This document shows positions 1 through 8,051 of a stretch of 64,000 nucleotides of DNA, one piece after another (positions within the stretch are counted from its first letter, which is position 1; each line of letters starts with the position of its first letter). Under the pieces are notes generated by a model that saw only the letters and a list, made by a program, of their open reading frames with translations, was not told where the DNA came from and searched no databases. This DNA comes from SW4 sp042466115. GTDB taxonomy: Bacteria > Pseudomonadota > Alphaproteobacteria > Rhodobacterales > Rhodobacteraceae. The position numbers were made by a program, and so were the translations under genes. The stretch spans positions 3,038,001 to 3,102,000 of the forward strand of contig NZ_JAXHBQ010000001.1 in the NCBI RefSeq assembly GCF_042466115.1, read 5' to 3'.

Positions 1-339
1 CCTGCAGTCCCGGGTCGCGTGGCCACTAGAATAAACTTGGAACGTGGCGCTTGGCGGCATGTCACTGAAAGACACTTCGACCCAAGCAAGAATGCCAGTC
101 AGTTTTCGATCGGGCAAGCCGAACTGAGGACTCTTCTTCAGAGTGAGCGTGTCATACATGCTCCCATCGCAAGAACAGCCGAAAGTTTTGGAGCTGGGAC
201 AATCTATGTTAGAGAAGTGAATGTAGGGAGAGTAATTGGGATGGACAAATTTAATGGATTTAGGCCAACGTCTTCAATTACAGTTATGACGAACCGTTAT
301 GGAAACCTGATCACAACTCACCCCGGATTGATGCGATGA
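1..339 (+). CDS. C-terminal tip of an RHS/polymorphic toxin (partial, 5' end outside window)
   Basis: The frame is open from base 1 (reading P-A-V-P-G-R-V before a GTG at 19), so this is the 3' end of a longer protein and not a gene starting at 19. The visible ~110 residues contain an H-V-x-x-R-H motif near the start and a C-terminal 'TNRYGNLITTHPG' segment, a layout common in BECR-fold (barnase/EndoU/colicin-like) RNase toxin domains of RHS and CdiA proteins. That toxin class is an inference from layout. It is followed with an ATGA overlap by a small acidic ORF, as toxin/immunity pairs are, and then by an RHS core fragment, which supports an RHS tip. The region is clearly AT-richer than the flanking chromosome, typical of exchangeable toxin tips. 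Confidence 0.7.
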   Translation, partial: PAVPGRVATRINLERGAWRHVTERHFDPSKNASQFSIGQAELRTLLQSERVIHAPIARTAESFGAGTIYVREVNVGRVIGMDKFNGFRPTSSITVMTNRYGNLITTHPGLMR

Positions 340-695
340 ACAGTTGCAGAAATAGAGAACTAATTCGAGAGCTATTAGAAAGTCGCCAAATGTTTGCGGC
401 TAGTAGTTATTATTCAGAAATCGAAAGTGTCATTCAAAAAAAATTCCCCGATTCCAAGTTGTTATTTCTTATTGACTATTTTCCTGAGCAAGATAGCCAG
501 ATTTTTTGCTTATTGATTGATGGTGAGAAAATTGTTTGGGTGGAAACTGGCTTGCAACCATACCAAGCGAAATCGGCTATTATTAAGTATTCAAGCCTTG
601 ATGGTTACCGAGAAGAATCTGGTAAACTCAAGAAAAGGAAACTTTCAGTCGCTTTGAGTTTGGCTGCCAAAGAAGGCGGTTCTCCAACATCTTAA
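336..695 (+). CDS. Putative immunity protein to the upstream toxin tip
   Basis: A 119-residue soluble protein, no signal peptide or membrane segment, starting in the ATGA overlap with the toxin stop. I do not recognise the family. A small AT-rich gene translationally coupled to a polymorphic-toxin C-terminus is the classic position of the cognate immunity protein, which would bind and neutralise the toxin in the cytoplasm of the producing cell and its siblings. The role is therefore assigned from position only. Base composition matches the toxin tip and not the GC-rich RHS fragment that follows, so toxin and immunity gene probably arrived together. Confidence 0.65.
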   Translation: MNSCRNRELIRELLESRQMFAASSYYSEIESVIQKKFPDSKLLFLIDYFPEQDSQIFCLLIDGEKIVWVETGLQPYQAKSAIIKYSSLDGYREESGKLKKRKLSVALSLAAKEGGSPTS

Positions 696-699
696 GCGA

Positions 700-1079
700 C
701 CTATGTTTAAACACCATCCTTGCCAGTTTTTCTCACCGGTCTGCATGGCAAGGTGATGACCTATGACGGTGAAAACCGTCCGCTGTCGGTGCTCTGGAAC
801 GGGGTGTTGACTGAATACGTCTACGCTGCCACCGGCACGCGGCTCAAGATGATCGGCGATGTTGGCACGGCATCCGAGGCGGAAACCCTTTACCTTGGCC
901 CGCTGGAGGTCCGTGATTTTGGCACCACCGGTGCGGTCACCGTTGCCACGCCCCACCCCGATGTGCGGCTGGTGGAGGGGGTCGTCAGCCACCTGCATCA
1001 CGACCAGCTTGGCTCGGCTCAAGATGATCACCGACAGCGCCGGGGCCAAAGCGCGGCAGGCGCAATACGTGCGGCCTTC
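700..1079 (+). pseudogene. RHS core fragment, frameshifted and truncated
   Basis: From about 720 the reading frame gives RHS-repeat sequence: 'GKVMTYDGENRPLSV', 'YVYAATGTRLKMIG', 'ETLYLGPLEVRDFG', 'HPDVRLVEG' and 'LHHDQLGSA'. The last is the conserved DHLGS motif just before the RHS junction. There the frame breaks. Continuing one base later gives 'KMITDSAGAKARQAQYV', the normal continuation, so a single base was inserted around 1015-1019. The homology ends around 1070, where the convergent transporter gene begins, so neither a new tip nor a start is present. This is an orphan RHS remnant of the kind left downstream of toxin/immunity pairs when tips are exchanged. It is GC-rich like the chromosome. 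Confidence 0.8.
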
Positions 1080-2031
1080 AGATCGCCGCTGCGGGCGGGC
1101 TTTGTGTGACCAGTGGCTTGCGCGCGTTTACCCGTTCGCGGTGGATCACATAGAGGCCCGATCCGACGATCACAGCGATGCCGGTCAGGGTCAGGGTATC
1201 GGGGAAGTCGTCAAACACCAGATAACCCAGTAGCGCCGCCATGACGATTTCCAGATAATGCAGCGGGGCGAGGGTGGCGGAGGGCGCAAATTTCAGCGCA
1301 TAGGTCATCATCAAGTGGGACAGCGCCGCAAAGAACCCGACACCGGCCAGCCACAGCCAGACAACCCCCTGGGGCATCACTGGATCAAGCGTGGCCCAGC
1401 CGCGCCCGTCCGCCAACCAAATCACCGGAATGCAGATCAGGCTGGCAACCAGCGCCGTGTGAAACTGCATCGCCACCGGGTGCATCCGCCGCGACAACCC
1501 GCGTGTGACCAGCATATAGGCGGCAAAGCTGAACGCGGTGCCCAGCGGCAACAGGGCGACCGCGCCAAACGCGACAAAGCTGGGCTGGATCACCAGCAGA
1601 ACGCCAGCAAAGCCCACGGCGGCGGCACCAATCCGGCGCGGGCCAACCTCGTCACCAAAGACCAGTCTGGCAAAGATCAGGATGATAAACGGCTCGACAA
1701 AGACAATCGCCAGCGCATCGGCCAAGGGCATGACGGCAAGCGCGCCGATGAACAGATATGTCGACAGGATCAGTAGTAATGCTCGTGCCGTGACGATCCC
1801 CCACAACCCGCGGCGCAGCTGCAAGCCAAGGCCCATCGCCAGACAAATCGGCAGCATCAACACCGCCTGCACGACAAAGCGCGCGGTGGTGATCTGCCCC
1901 ACGGGAAGGGTCGCGGCAGCCAGTTTGGCCGCTACATCCAGCATCGGCGCGAACACGCAGAACCCCAGCATCAAAACGATACCGGGCAGGATGCGATCCG
2001 CGTCAGCGGTGGGGGCGATTGCGACAGTCAT
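1078..2031 (-). CDS. DMT-family (EamA) transporter
   Basis: 317 residues with about ten hydrophobic helices in two EamA-type halves (roughly residues 15-145 and 160-295), the usual size and layout of drug/metabolite transporter superfamily members such as RhaT/YdcZ-like exporters. It acts in the inner membrane; the substrate cannot be read from sequence (metabolite or amino-acid export is common in the superfamily). It is convergent with the RHS remnant. The next gene to the right (PDZ protein) is on the same strand about 50 bases upstream, so co-transcription is possible. Confidence 0.85.
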   Translation of the reverse strand: MTVAIAPTADADRILPGIVLMLGFCVFAPMLDVAAKLAAATLPVGQITTARFVVQAVLMLPICLAMGLGLQLRRGLWGIVTARALLLILSTYLFIGALAVMPLADALAIVFVEPFIILIFARLVFGDEVGPRRIGAAAVGFAGVLLVIQPSFVAFGAVALLPLGTAFSFAAYMLVTRGLSRRMHPVAMQFHTALVASLICIPVIWLADGRGWATLDPVMPQGVVWLWLAGVGFFAALSHLMMTYALKFAPSATLAPLHYLEIVMAALLGYLVFDDFPDTLTLTGIAVIVGSGLYVIHRERVNARKPLVTQSPPAAAI

Positions 2032-2081
2032 GCGGCGGGCTTAAGGGTGCGCAACCGACAGGTCTAGCCTGGGCGCGACAC

Positions 2082-2846
2082 TTAGGGGTTATCGAACCGG
2101 TCCTGCACATAGCCGTCGATGACAGGGGCAAGGGTAGTGAGCACAGTTTCGTTAGTCAGCCGGTCTCCATCCAACGCGGTGACACCCACACAGGTGCTCC
2201 CCCAGCCGGGCATGGTGATCAGAATACGGCGGCTGCCGCGCACCAGATAGACATCGTCGTAAGCCGTATCGCCCAACAGGTCGCCCAGCGCCACATGCGC
2301 ATCATCGCAGCGGAACGCGCGGTTGGCGTCAAACATCTGCGCCAGCAGGGCGGCACGTGCGGGTGCATCGTCGGACACCAGCAGCGCGGTGCGGCAGTCC
2401 TGACGGCCAATCGCATTCAGGATCGCGAGGGTTACGGGATCATGATAGCCGATGGTCACGGGCAGGCGCATGCCGGCCTTCCCATCGCGGCTGAGGGTGA
2501 ATTGCAGCGTCGCGCCTGCTGTCATGGCGTCAAACAGGGCCGCGGCGCGGGCCGGATCGCTGACATCGACCCCGTCGATTGCGGTGATCAGATCGCCGGT
2601 TTTCAGGCCCGCCCGGCGCGCTGGGCTGTCATCGTAAACCGCCGTCAGCTCAAGCCCGCCCGTAACATCACTATAGCGCATGCCGATCCAGCCGATCTGC
2701 GTATCAAGTGCCCCCAGCAGGGCATCGCGGTCCAGCCAGTCGGGCGCACCAAGGTCGTGCAGGGAAAACGAAATCGGGCAAGGATCGCCTGCTTGCGCGG
2801 TAACGGGGGACAGGGCGATCAGTGCGGCAGCGGCAACGCGTTTCAT
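2082..2846 (-). CDS. Exported PDZ-domain protein
   Basis: 254 residues with a Sec signal peptide (cleavage after 'AQA', about residue 19) and one PDZ domain at about residues 50-115 ('DDSPARRAGLKTGDLITAIDG', the carboxylate-loop and peptide-groove region). The C-terminal half contains four cysteines but no protease triad, so this is not a DegP-type enzyme. It probably acts in the periplasm as a binding or adaptor protein; I cannot name a partner. Between sdaA and the DMT transporter on the same strand, separated from sdaA by only 28 bases, so it may be the distal gene of the GST-sdaA transcript. Confidence 0.7.
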   Translation of the reverse strand: MKRVAAAALIALSPVTAQAGDPCPISFSLHDLGAPDWLDRDALLGALDTQIGWIGMRYSDVTGGLELTAVYDDSPARRAGLKTGDLITAIDGVDVSDPARAAALFDAMTAGATLQFTLSRDGKAGMRLPVTIGYHDPVTLAILNAIGRQDCRTALLVSDDAPARAALLAQMFDANRAFRCDDAHVALGDLLGDTAYDDVYLVRGSRRILITMPGWGSTCVGVTALDGDRLTNETVLTTLAPVIDGYVQDRFDNP

Positions 2847-2874
2847 CGGAATTCCTCGTGCGAAATGCCTTAGC

Positions 2875-4248
2875 CTAGCAGTTGGGCACGTTCACCGCCA
2901 AGCCACCCAATGCGGTTTCCTTGTATTTCTCGGACATATCCGCGCCGGTCTGACGCATGGTTTCAATTGCGGCGTCCAGTGGCACAAGGTGGGTGCCGTC
3001 CCCGCGCAGCGACAGGCTGGCAGCGGATACGGCCTTGATCGCACCAAGGCCATTGCGTTCGATGCAAGGCACCTGCACCAGCCCACGCACCGGATCGCAG
3101 GTCATGCCCAGATGGTGTTCCAGCGCGATTTCAGCCGCGTTTTCAACCTGTTCCGGCGTGCCGCCCATCACGGAGCACAGACCGGCGGCGGCCATGGCAG
3201 CAGCGCTGCCCACCTCGGCCTGACAGCCTGCCTCGGCCCCCGAAATGGAGGCGTTGAATTTCACCAGACCGCCAATCGCCGCCGCCGTCAGCAGGAAATC
3301 GGGTATCTTCGACGGGGCCGCACCCGGCACATGATCCAGCCAATACCGGATCGTCGCAGGCACCACACCCGCCGCGCCATTGGTGGGTGCGGTCACGACC
3401 TGCCCACCGGCGGCATTTTCCTCGTTTACGGCCATGGCATAGGTGGACATCCAGTCGTTGATCGTGTGCGGCGCGTTGAGGTTCATGCCCCGTTCGGCCT
3501 GCAAGGCGTCATGGATCGCCTTGGCGCGGCGTTTGACATGCAACCCGCCGGGCAGGATACCATCAGTGTTCAGCCCGCGGTCGATACAGGCGTTCATCAC
3601 CTCCCAGATGCGCGACAACCCCTTGCTGACGTGGCCGGAGCCGTTGCGCGAATGTTCGTTCTCGCGCTTCATGTCGGCGATGGACAGGCCGGACTCGGCG
3701 GCCATATCCAGCATTTCCTTGGCCGATTTGAACGGAAACGGCACTGGCGGGCCATCATCGGTGTCCTTGCCTGCGGCCAGTTCATCGGCCGTCAGAACGA
3801 ACCCGCCACCGATAGAATAATACGTCACCTCGGTGATCGTATCGCCCTGCGGGTCGCGCCCGCGCAGGATCAGCCCGTTGGCATGGCCGGGCAGGGCAGG
3901 GCCATAGTCGAACTCAAGATCATCAGCAGGGTTGAACACCAGATCGCCCAACCCTTCGGGCGATACAAATCCTTCGGCCTTGATCCGCGTCAGTTCGGCC
4001 TCGGCCTTGTCGGCATCATAATCATCAGCGCGAAATCCGGCGAGACCAAGGATCACCGCGCGGTCCGTCGCGTGGCCCACGCCGGTGAATGCCAGCGATC
4101 CGTGCAGCGAGGCGTGCAGACCGGCGACCTTGAAGGGCTGGGCGCGCAAATGGTCCAGAAACCGCGCGGCGGCGACCATCGGGCCGATCGTGTGGCTGGA
4201 CGAGGGGCCAACGCCCACTTTGAACATATCGAAGACAGAGAGGAACAT
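2875..4248 (-). CDS. sdaA: L-serine ammonia-lyase (L-serine dehydratase, iron-sulfur type)
   Basis: 457 residues, the normal length for the single-chain bacterial enzyme converting L-serine to pyruvate and ammonia. The N-terminal beta domain begins with the typical 'VFDMFKVGVGPSSSHTIGPM', and the C-terminal alpha domain carries 'GAEAGCQAEVG' and 'CDPVRGLVQVPCIERN', whose cysteines ligate the labile [4Fe-4S] cluster in this family. Cytoplasmic; feeds serine into central metabolism. Its ATG overlaps the GST stop by one base (TGATG), so the two are translationally coupled. Confidence 0.95.
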   Translation of the reverse strand: MFLSVFDMFKVGVGPSSSHTIGPMVAAARFLDHLRAQPFKVAGLHASLHGSLAFTGVGHATDRAVILGLAGFRADDYDADKAEAELTRIKAEGFVSPEGLGDLVFNPADDLEFDYGPALPGHANGLILRGRDPQGDTITEVTYYSIGGGFVLTADELAAGKDTDDGPPVPFPFKSAKEMLDMAAESGLSIADMKRENEHSRNGSGHVSKGLSRIWEVMNACIDRGLNTDGILPGGLHVKRRAKAIHDALQAERGMNLNAPHTINDWMSTYAMAVNEENAAGGQVVTAPTNGAAGVVPATIRYWLDHVPGAAPSKIPDFLLTAAAIGGLVKFNASISGAEAGCQAEVGSAAAMAAAGLCSVMGGTPEQVENAAEIALEHHLGMTCDPVRGLVQVPCIERNGLGAIKAVSAASLSLRGDGTHLVPLDAAIETMRQTGADMSEKYKETALGGLAVNVPNC

Positions 4249-4931
4249 CAGGTTGCACTTCCTTCGGGGGGGTTAGGCAGGTGTGGGTCTGAAAAAGGTG
4301 TCGGGCCAAGCCCTTCGGCGGTTCGGGCAAGGGCGGTTACGGGCCATGTATCAGCCGCGCGGGCAAAGGCAAGCAGGCGCGGGGTGCGCGCCAGATCAAA
4401 CCACGCGGTATCGCCACCGTAAAGGGCCAGCCAGCGCAGCATCGGCGCAAGGTAACAGGCAGGTGCGCCGGGGTGTTCGGCGTCCAGCCACGGGGCATCA
4501 TGCGCGCTATCAAGGATCGCGAGTTGGCCGTTGATCCGTGTGCGGGTTGTGCTGCGCAGGGCGTCTGCGTCGCCGCTGGTAAAGTGGTCAGGATAAAACA
4601 GCATGCGCAGGTTGGGATGCAGGGTATTGGACAGCCAGAACAGCCATTTCAGCGCCGCCGCACGGTCAGCGCCACTGTCGGGCAGCAATCCGGCGTGGTG
4701 ATCGGACAGCCACTGCAAGATCGCGCCCGTTTCAAACAACACCCCGTCGGGCGTTTCCAGCACAGGGATCAATCCGTTGGGATTGAGCGCCAGAAAGCGC
4801 GGCGATTTCTGCCCCCGCGCGGCGCGATCCACCAAAACGGTGTCGAACGACGCGCCCACAGAATCCAGCGCCAGCCGCACACAAAGCGACGCGTTGTCAG
4901 GGGCATAGTGAAGGCGCAAACGGTTGGTCAT
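4248..4931 (-). CDS. Glutathione S-transferase family protein
   Basis: 227 residues: a thioredoxin-fold N-terminal domain (about 5-78) with the GST signature 'NPNGLIPVLETPDG' containing the cis-proline, followed by a helical C-terminal domain. Predicted cytoplasmic glutathione-dependent transferase or peroxidase; the substrate is not determinable. First gene of a likely GST-sdaA operon, coupled to sdaA through a TGATG overlap. A divergent promoter could lie in the 160 bases between it and the Crp-like gene. Confidence 0.85.
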   Translation of the reverse strand: MTNRLRLHYAPDNASLCVRLALDSVGASFDTVLVDRAARGQKSPRFLALNPNGLIPVLETPDGVLFETGAILQWLSDHHAGLLPDSGADRAAALKWLFWLSNTLHPNLRMLFYPDHFTSGDADALRSTTRTRINGQLAILDSAHDAPWLDAEHPGAPACYLAPMLRWLALYGGDTAWFDLARTPRLLAFARAADTWPVTALARTAEGLGPTPFSDPHLPNPPEGSAT

Positions 4932-5018
4932 GACGCGAGATTACGCCAAGCCCGCAGGGATGGCTGCGCGAAAACGACTGTTTTGGAGGAATCGAACCAA
5001 AAGGGAAATGTCCGGTAT

Positions 5019-5037
5019 GCGGGACAAAGCGGGATTT
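5019..5037. repeat. Short dispersed intergenic repeat, copy 1
   Basis: The stretch GCGGGACAAAGCGGGATTT resembles 13513-13531 (GCGGGACGAAGTGGACATT), 14 of 19 bases identical. Both copies are in non-coding gaps and are flanked by 'GGGAAATGTCC'-like or 'GGAATGTCC'-like sequence. Degenerate intergenic elements of this general look occur in alphaproteobacteria, but two imperfect copies are thin evidence. Confidence 0.3.
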
Positions 5038-5092
5038 CGGTGCGGTAGCTGCCAAGCGCTGCTTTCTTGCAATGTGGTCCCACATAGAGTTT

Positions 5093-5677
5093 TCAATCAA
5101 GCGCTGTGTCTCGCCCGGCACCGCGAAGCCGACTGAGTGTGACCGGAGTGACACCGAGAAAGGATGCTATCAAATAATGGCTGAAGAGGTCTTCGTGACA
5201 CGGGAAACCTTTGCGAAACCACGCTAGGCGCTCCGCGCCGCCAAGTGCAGCCAGGCACCATTCACGATCAGCCTTACGGGCCAGTTCTTGCTGCAAAATG
5301 CGGTTTGCCCAATCGCGAATTGGCTCCGAAGCCAACATAAGCTCAGTCAAAGCGCGGCTGTCCAATTGCGCAACCAACGCGTCCGCAATCACATCTATTG
5401 ATACCAGCGAGATCCCGTTTCTGGTTCTCGCGACATTTGGCGTAACGACGCAAGGACCAGCTTGAAAGCCAACGCAAACGGCGCGACCTTCGGGATCGCT
5501 GATTTGGCTGGCGGCGCGTCCATCTAGAATGATGTGCTCCATTGGGTCTGGTTCGCCCTGCGTTGCAATGCGACGCCCCTTTTCGACATATTCAATGCCC
5601 CACGCAGCGGCGAACGCTCGCGCGGTGTCTTTGTCCAAAGCGCTTGGGGAACTGGTGAAAAACGCCAGAAGGTCCAA
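5093..5677 (-). CDS. Crp/Fnr-family transcriptional regulator
   Basis: 194 residues, slightly shorter than a canonical Crp (about 210-230). The N-terminal part has the cyclic-nucleotide-binding jelly-roll pattern ('GRRIATQGEPDPMEHIILDG'), a long helix follows near residues 110-135, and the C-terminus has a winged-helix recognition segment 'FLGVTPVTLSRLR'. Residues that contact cAMP in Crp are not clearly kept, so the ligand is unknown. Divergent from the alpha/beta hydrolase at 5852, which is a reasonable target for its regulation (inference). Confidence 0.8.
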   Translation of the reverse strand: MDLLAFFTSSPSALDKDTARAFAAAWGIEYVEKGRRIATQGEPDPMEHIILDGRAASQISDPEGRAVCVGFQAGPCVVTPNVARTRNGISLVSIDVIADALVAQLDSRALTELMLASEPIRDWANRILQQELARKADREWCLAALGGAERLAWFRKGFPCHEDLFSHYLIASFLGVTPVTLSRLRGAGRDTALD

Positions 5678-5851
5678 AACTCAAATTCCTTATCAAACGA
5701 TAATGCCAGCTTTGCTCGCGTTCCCTACGACGGTTGTAACGGTAAGGAGACCAACCAAATGACGATACCACCTACACAGCACATGCAGCAAGCAGCCCAC
5801 TTCGGCCTCGCAGCCAGCGGAGCACCGGCAGAAATGTTGGAGGATTCTCCA

Positions 5852-6889
5852 ATGGCTCAGCAAAATTCAAACCCGGCCCGAAAAACAATCATGCGGGCAT
5901 TCAAGATCGTTCTCATTATTTCAGGTGGCGTTATTGGGGCGCTGATCTTGGCTACGCTTGGTTTGTATTTCGCCACATCCGGGCAATACCCGGTGCTTGC
6001 CACCGTGGAAGACGATGCCTCGCTTCCACAAATTGAAATCAACGGCGTGCGTCTGCATGCGGAAACATACGGCGACCCGTCACACCCGATGATCATCGTG
6101 CTTCACGGAGGTCCGGGCGGAGATTACAGATCACAACTTGGCGCGAGATCGCTGGCAGATACCAATTTCGTCGTGTTTTACGACCAAAGAGGTGCGGGAC
6201 TGTCCGAAAGAGTTCCGGCGGAAGATCTGTCCGTCCCCATGTATATGGCAGAGCTTGACGCGGTGATCGAATACTACTCACCGGATCGTCCCGTAACCCT
6301 GTTGGGGCATTCATGGGGCGCAATGCTTGCGACGGCCTATTTGGGAGAAGCGCCGGAAAAAGTCGCACGTGCGATTTTGTTGGAACCGGGCTTTTTCACT
6401 GGCGAAGAGGCTCAGGATTGGATGACACAAGCAAAACCATATATGTCTGGACTGGGGTTTTATAAGCAGGCCGCAATCGCCGCTTTTCAGTCGCTACATG
6501 TGTCCGGTCCCGACCAGAGCGCCGGTCAAGACTATATGATGGGCGAGATTATTCACGAATTCGTCAATCACCCGGATAACCCGTATCACTGTCCGGGCGA
6601 AGACTTCGACGCGGCGGCGTGGCGATTTGGTGCTACGGCCAACCAAGCGGCGGGCAAAACCGGTGCTGCCGAAATTGATCTTATTGCCCAGGGTGCCCAA
6701 AGCTATACCGGACCTGTCCTTTTGCTCGCCAGTGCGTGCAACGACTGGATTGGCGAGGATGCGCAACGTGTTCACCTGAGCTTTTTTCAAAAGGGAGAGC
6801 TTATGATTGTGCCAAACTCCGGTCACGATTTGATTTGGGACAATCCGGACGAAACAATGCCGTTGATCCGTGCATTTCTTGACAAGTAA
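5852..6889 (+). CDS. Membrane-anchored alpha/beta hydrolase (proline iminopeptidase-like)
   Basis: 345 residues from ATG 5852, which follows TTGGAGGA with seven bases between; an in-frame ATG at 5759 with an AAGGAG-type site is the alternative and would add 31 residues. An N-terminal membrane helix ('IVLIISGGVIGALILATLGL') precedes a hydrolase fold with 'HGGPGG' (oxyanion hole), 'YDQRGAGLS', and the nucleophile elbow 'GHSWGAM', as in proline iminopeptidases (family S33). The catalytic His is probably in 'NSGHDLIWD' near the C-terminus. Probably faces the periplasm as an anchored peptidase or esterase. Divergent from the Crp-like gene; a hairpin follows the stop codon. Confidence 0.82.
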   Translation: MAQQNSNPARKTIMRAFKIVLIISGGVIGALILATLGLYFATSGQYPVLATVEDDASLPQIEINGVRLHAETYGDPSHPMIIVLHGGPGGDYRSQLGARSLADTNFVVFYDQRGAGLSERVPAEDLSVPMYMAELDAVIEYYSPDRPVTLLGHSWGAMLATAYLGEAPEKVARAILLEPGFFTGEEAQDWMTQAKPYMSGLGFYKQAAIAAFQSLHVSGPDQSAGQDYMMGEIIHEFVNHPDNPYHCPGEDFDAAAWRFGATANQAAGKTGAAEIDLIAQGAQSYTGPVLLLASACNDWIGEDAQRVHLSFFQKGELMIVPNSGHDLIWDNPDETMPLIRAFLDK

Positions 6890-6900
6890 ACCAGAGACAA

Positions 6901-6926
6901 GGGCTGTTCCGTGTGGACAGCCCTTA
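6901..6926 (+). terminator. Hairpin after the hydrolase gene
   Basis: Perfect 7-bp stem GGGCTGT (6901-6907) / ACAGCCC (6917-6923) about ten bases past the stop codon, followed by TTACT. The T tract is weak, so termination would be inefficient or the hairpin may only stabilise the 3' end. Confidence 0.5.
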
Positions 6927-7152
6927 CTCCGCGACATGAAACCAAAATGGTCGTCGGCCCAGGTGGCGGCATCGGTTACTCTGGGCTCGTTGCCGCCATT
7001 CGCGCCCGTCAGGTGCGGCTTGGCAACCTGATCACAATCTGATCCATCCATACTCCCCACAACTTCCGTCACCGCAATCCGCATTTCTGGGGTCGCGCGG
7101 CGCGTGTTCCGGCTTTATAACGCCCACATCTGCCATATACCGGAGCTGCCCC

Positions 7153-7935
7153 ATGACCTTTGATCTTTCGCCCATCGACAAAGCGAAATTCGCTGCCGCC
7201 AAGCGGGCCACCGATTTCGTCGAGGACGGGATGCGTGTGGGTCTTGGCACAGGCAGCACGGCGGCTTGGCTGGTCAAGTGTCTGGGCGAGATGGTCCAGA
7301 AAGATGGTTTGCGCATCAAGGGCGTGCCCACTTCCAGCCGCACCGCGCAGATGGCGCGCGAAGTGGGGATCGAGGTGATTTCGCTGGACGAGGCCAAGTG
7401 GCTGGACCTGACCATTGACGGGGCCGATGAATATGATGGCAACCTGAACCTGATCAAGGGCGGGGGCGGCGCGCACTTGCAGGAAAAGATCGTCGCGACC
7501 GCCAGCGACCAGATGGTCGTGATTGCCGATATCGGCAAGCAGGTTGAAACGCTGGGGGCTTTCCCGCTGCCCGTCGAGGTGATCCCCTTTGGCTGGCAGA
7601 CCACGAAAACCCTGCTGGAGGAAACGCTGATCGGTATGGATGTGCTGGGCCGCACCACCAGCCTGCGCATGAACGGCGATCATCCCTTCATCACCGACGA
7701 GGGCAACCACATCATCGACCTTCACCTGAACCGGATCGGCAATGCCCGCCAGCTGAGCCTTGTTCTTAACCAGATCCCCGGCGTCGTGGAAAACGGCTTG
7801 TTCATCGATATCTGTGATGCGGTCGTGATCGGTCACGGCGACGGCCGCGTCGAAGTGCGCGACATCAATCAAGGCACGATCGAGGAAAGCCAGATCGAGT
7901 TCGTCGAAACGGAAAACCTGTTTAGCGATCTTTAG
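7153..7935 (+). CDS. rpiA: Ribose-5-phosphate isomerase A
   Basis: 260 residues. Interconverts ribose-5-phosphate and ribulose-5-phosphate in the pentose phosphate pathway. The phosphate-binding loop 'GLGTGSTAAW' and the catalytic segments 'DGADEYDGNLNLIKGGGGAHLQEK' (Asp, Asp, Lys and Glu of the RpiA active site) are intact. Cytoplasmic. Followed 116 bases later by gor on the same strand; the pairing with glutathione reductase makes sense because the pathway supplies NADPH, but co-transcription is only inferred. Confidence 0.96.
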   Translation: MTFDLSPIDKAKFAAAKRATDFVEDGMRVGLGTGSTAAWLVKCLGEMVQKDGLRIKGVPTSSRTAQMAREVGIEVISLDEAKWLDLTIDGADEYDGNLNLIKGGGGAHLQEKIVATASDQMVVIADIGKQVETLGAFPLPVEVIPFGWQTTKTLLEETLIGMDVLGRTTSLRMNGDHPFITDEGNHIIDLHLNRIGNARQLSLVLNQIPGVVENGLFIDICDAVVIGHGDGRVEVRDINQGTIEESQIEFVETENLFSDL

Positions 7936-8051
7936 CGCGAAAGCGGCGCGCGCAATTTCCGCGCCAGCTCACGCGCGATTGATCGGGTCCAAGGCTGGCA
8001 TTCCCGTGCGCGCTATGGTCTATCCGATACGATGTTGGAACGAGGGCACGG

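Noticed and set aside
2680..4422. Long plus-strand frame of 580 codons opposite sdaA/GST
   Set aside because: It is the antisense shadow of two well-recognised genes (sdaA and GST) and has no coherent domain.
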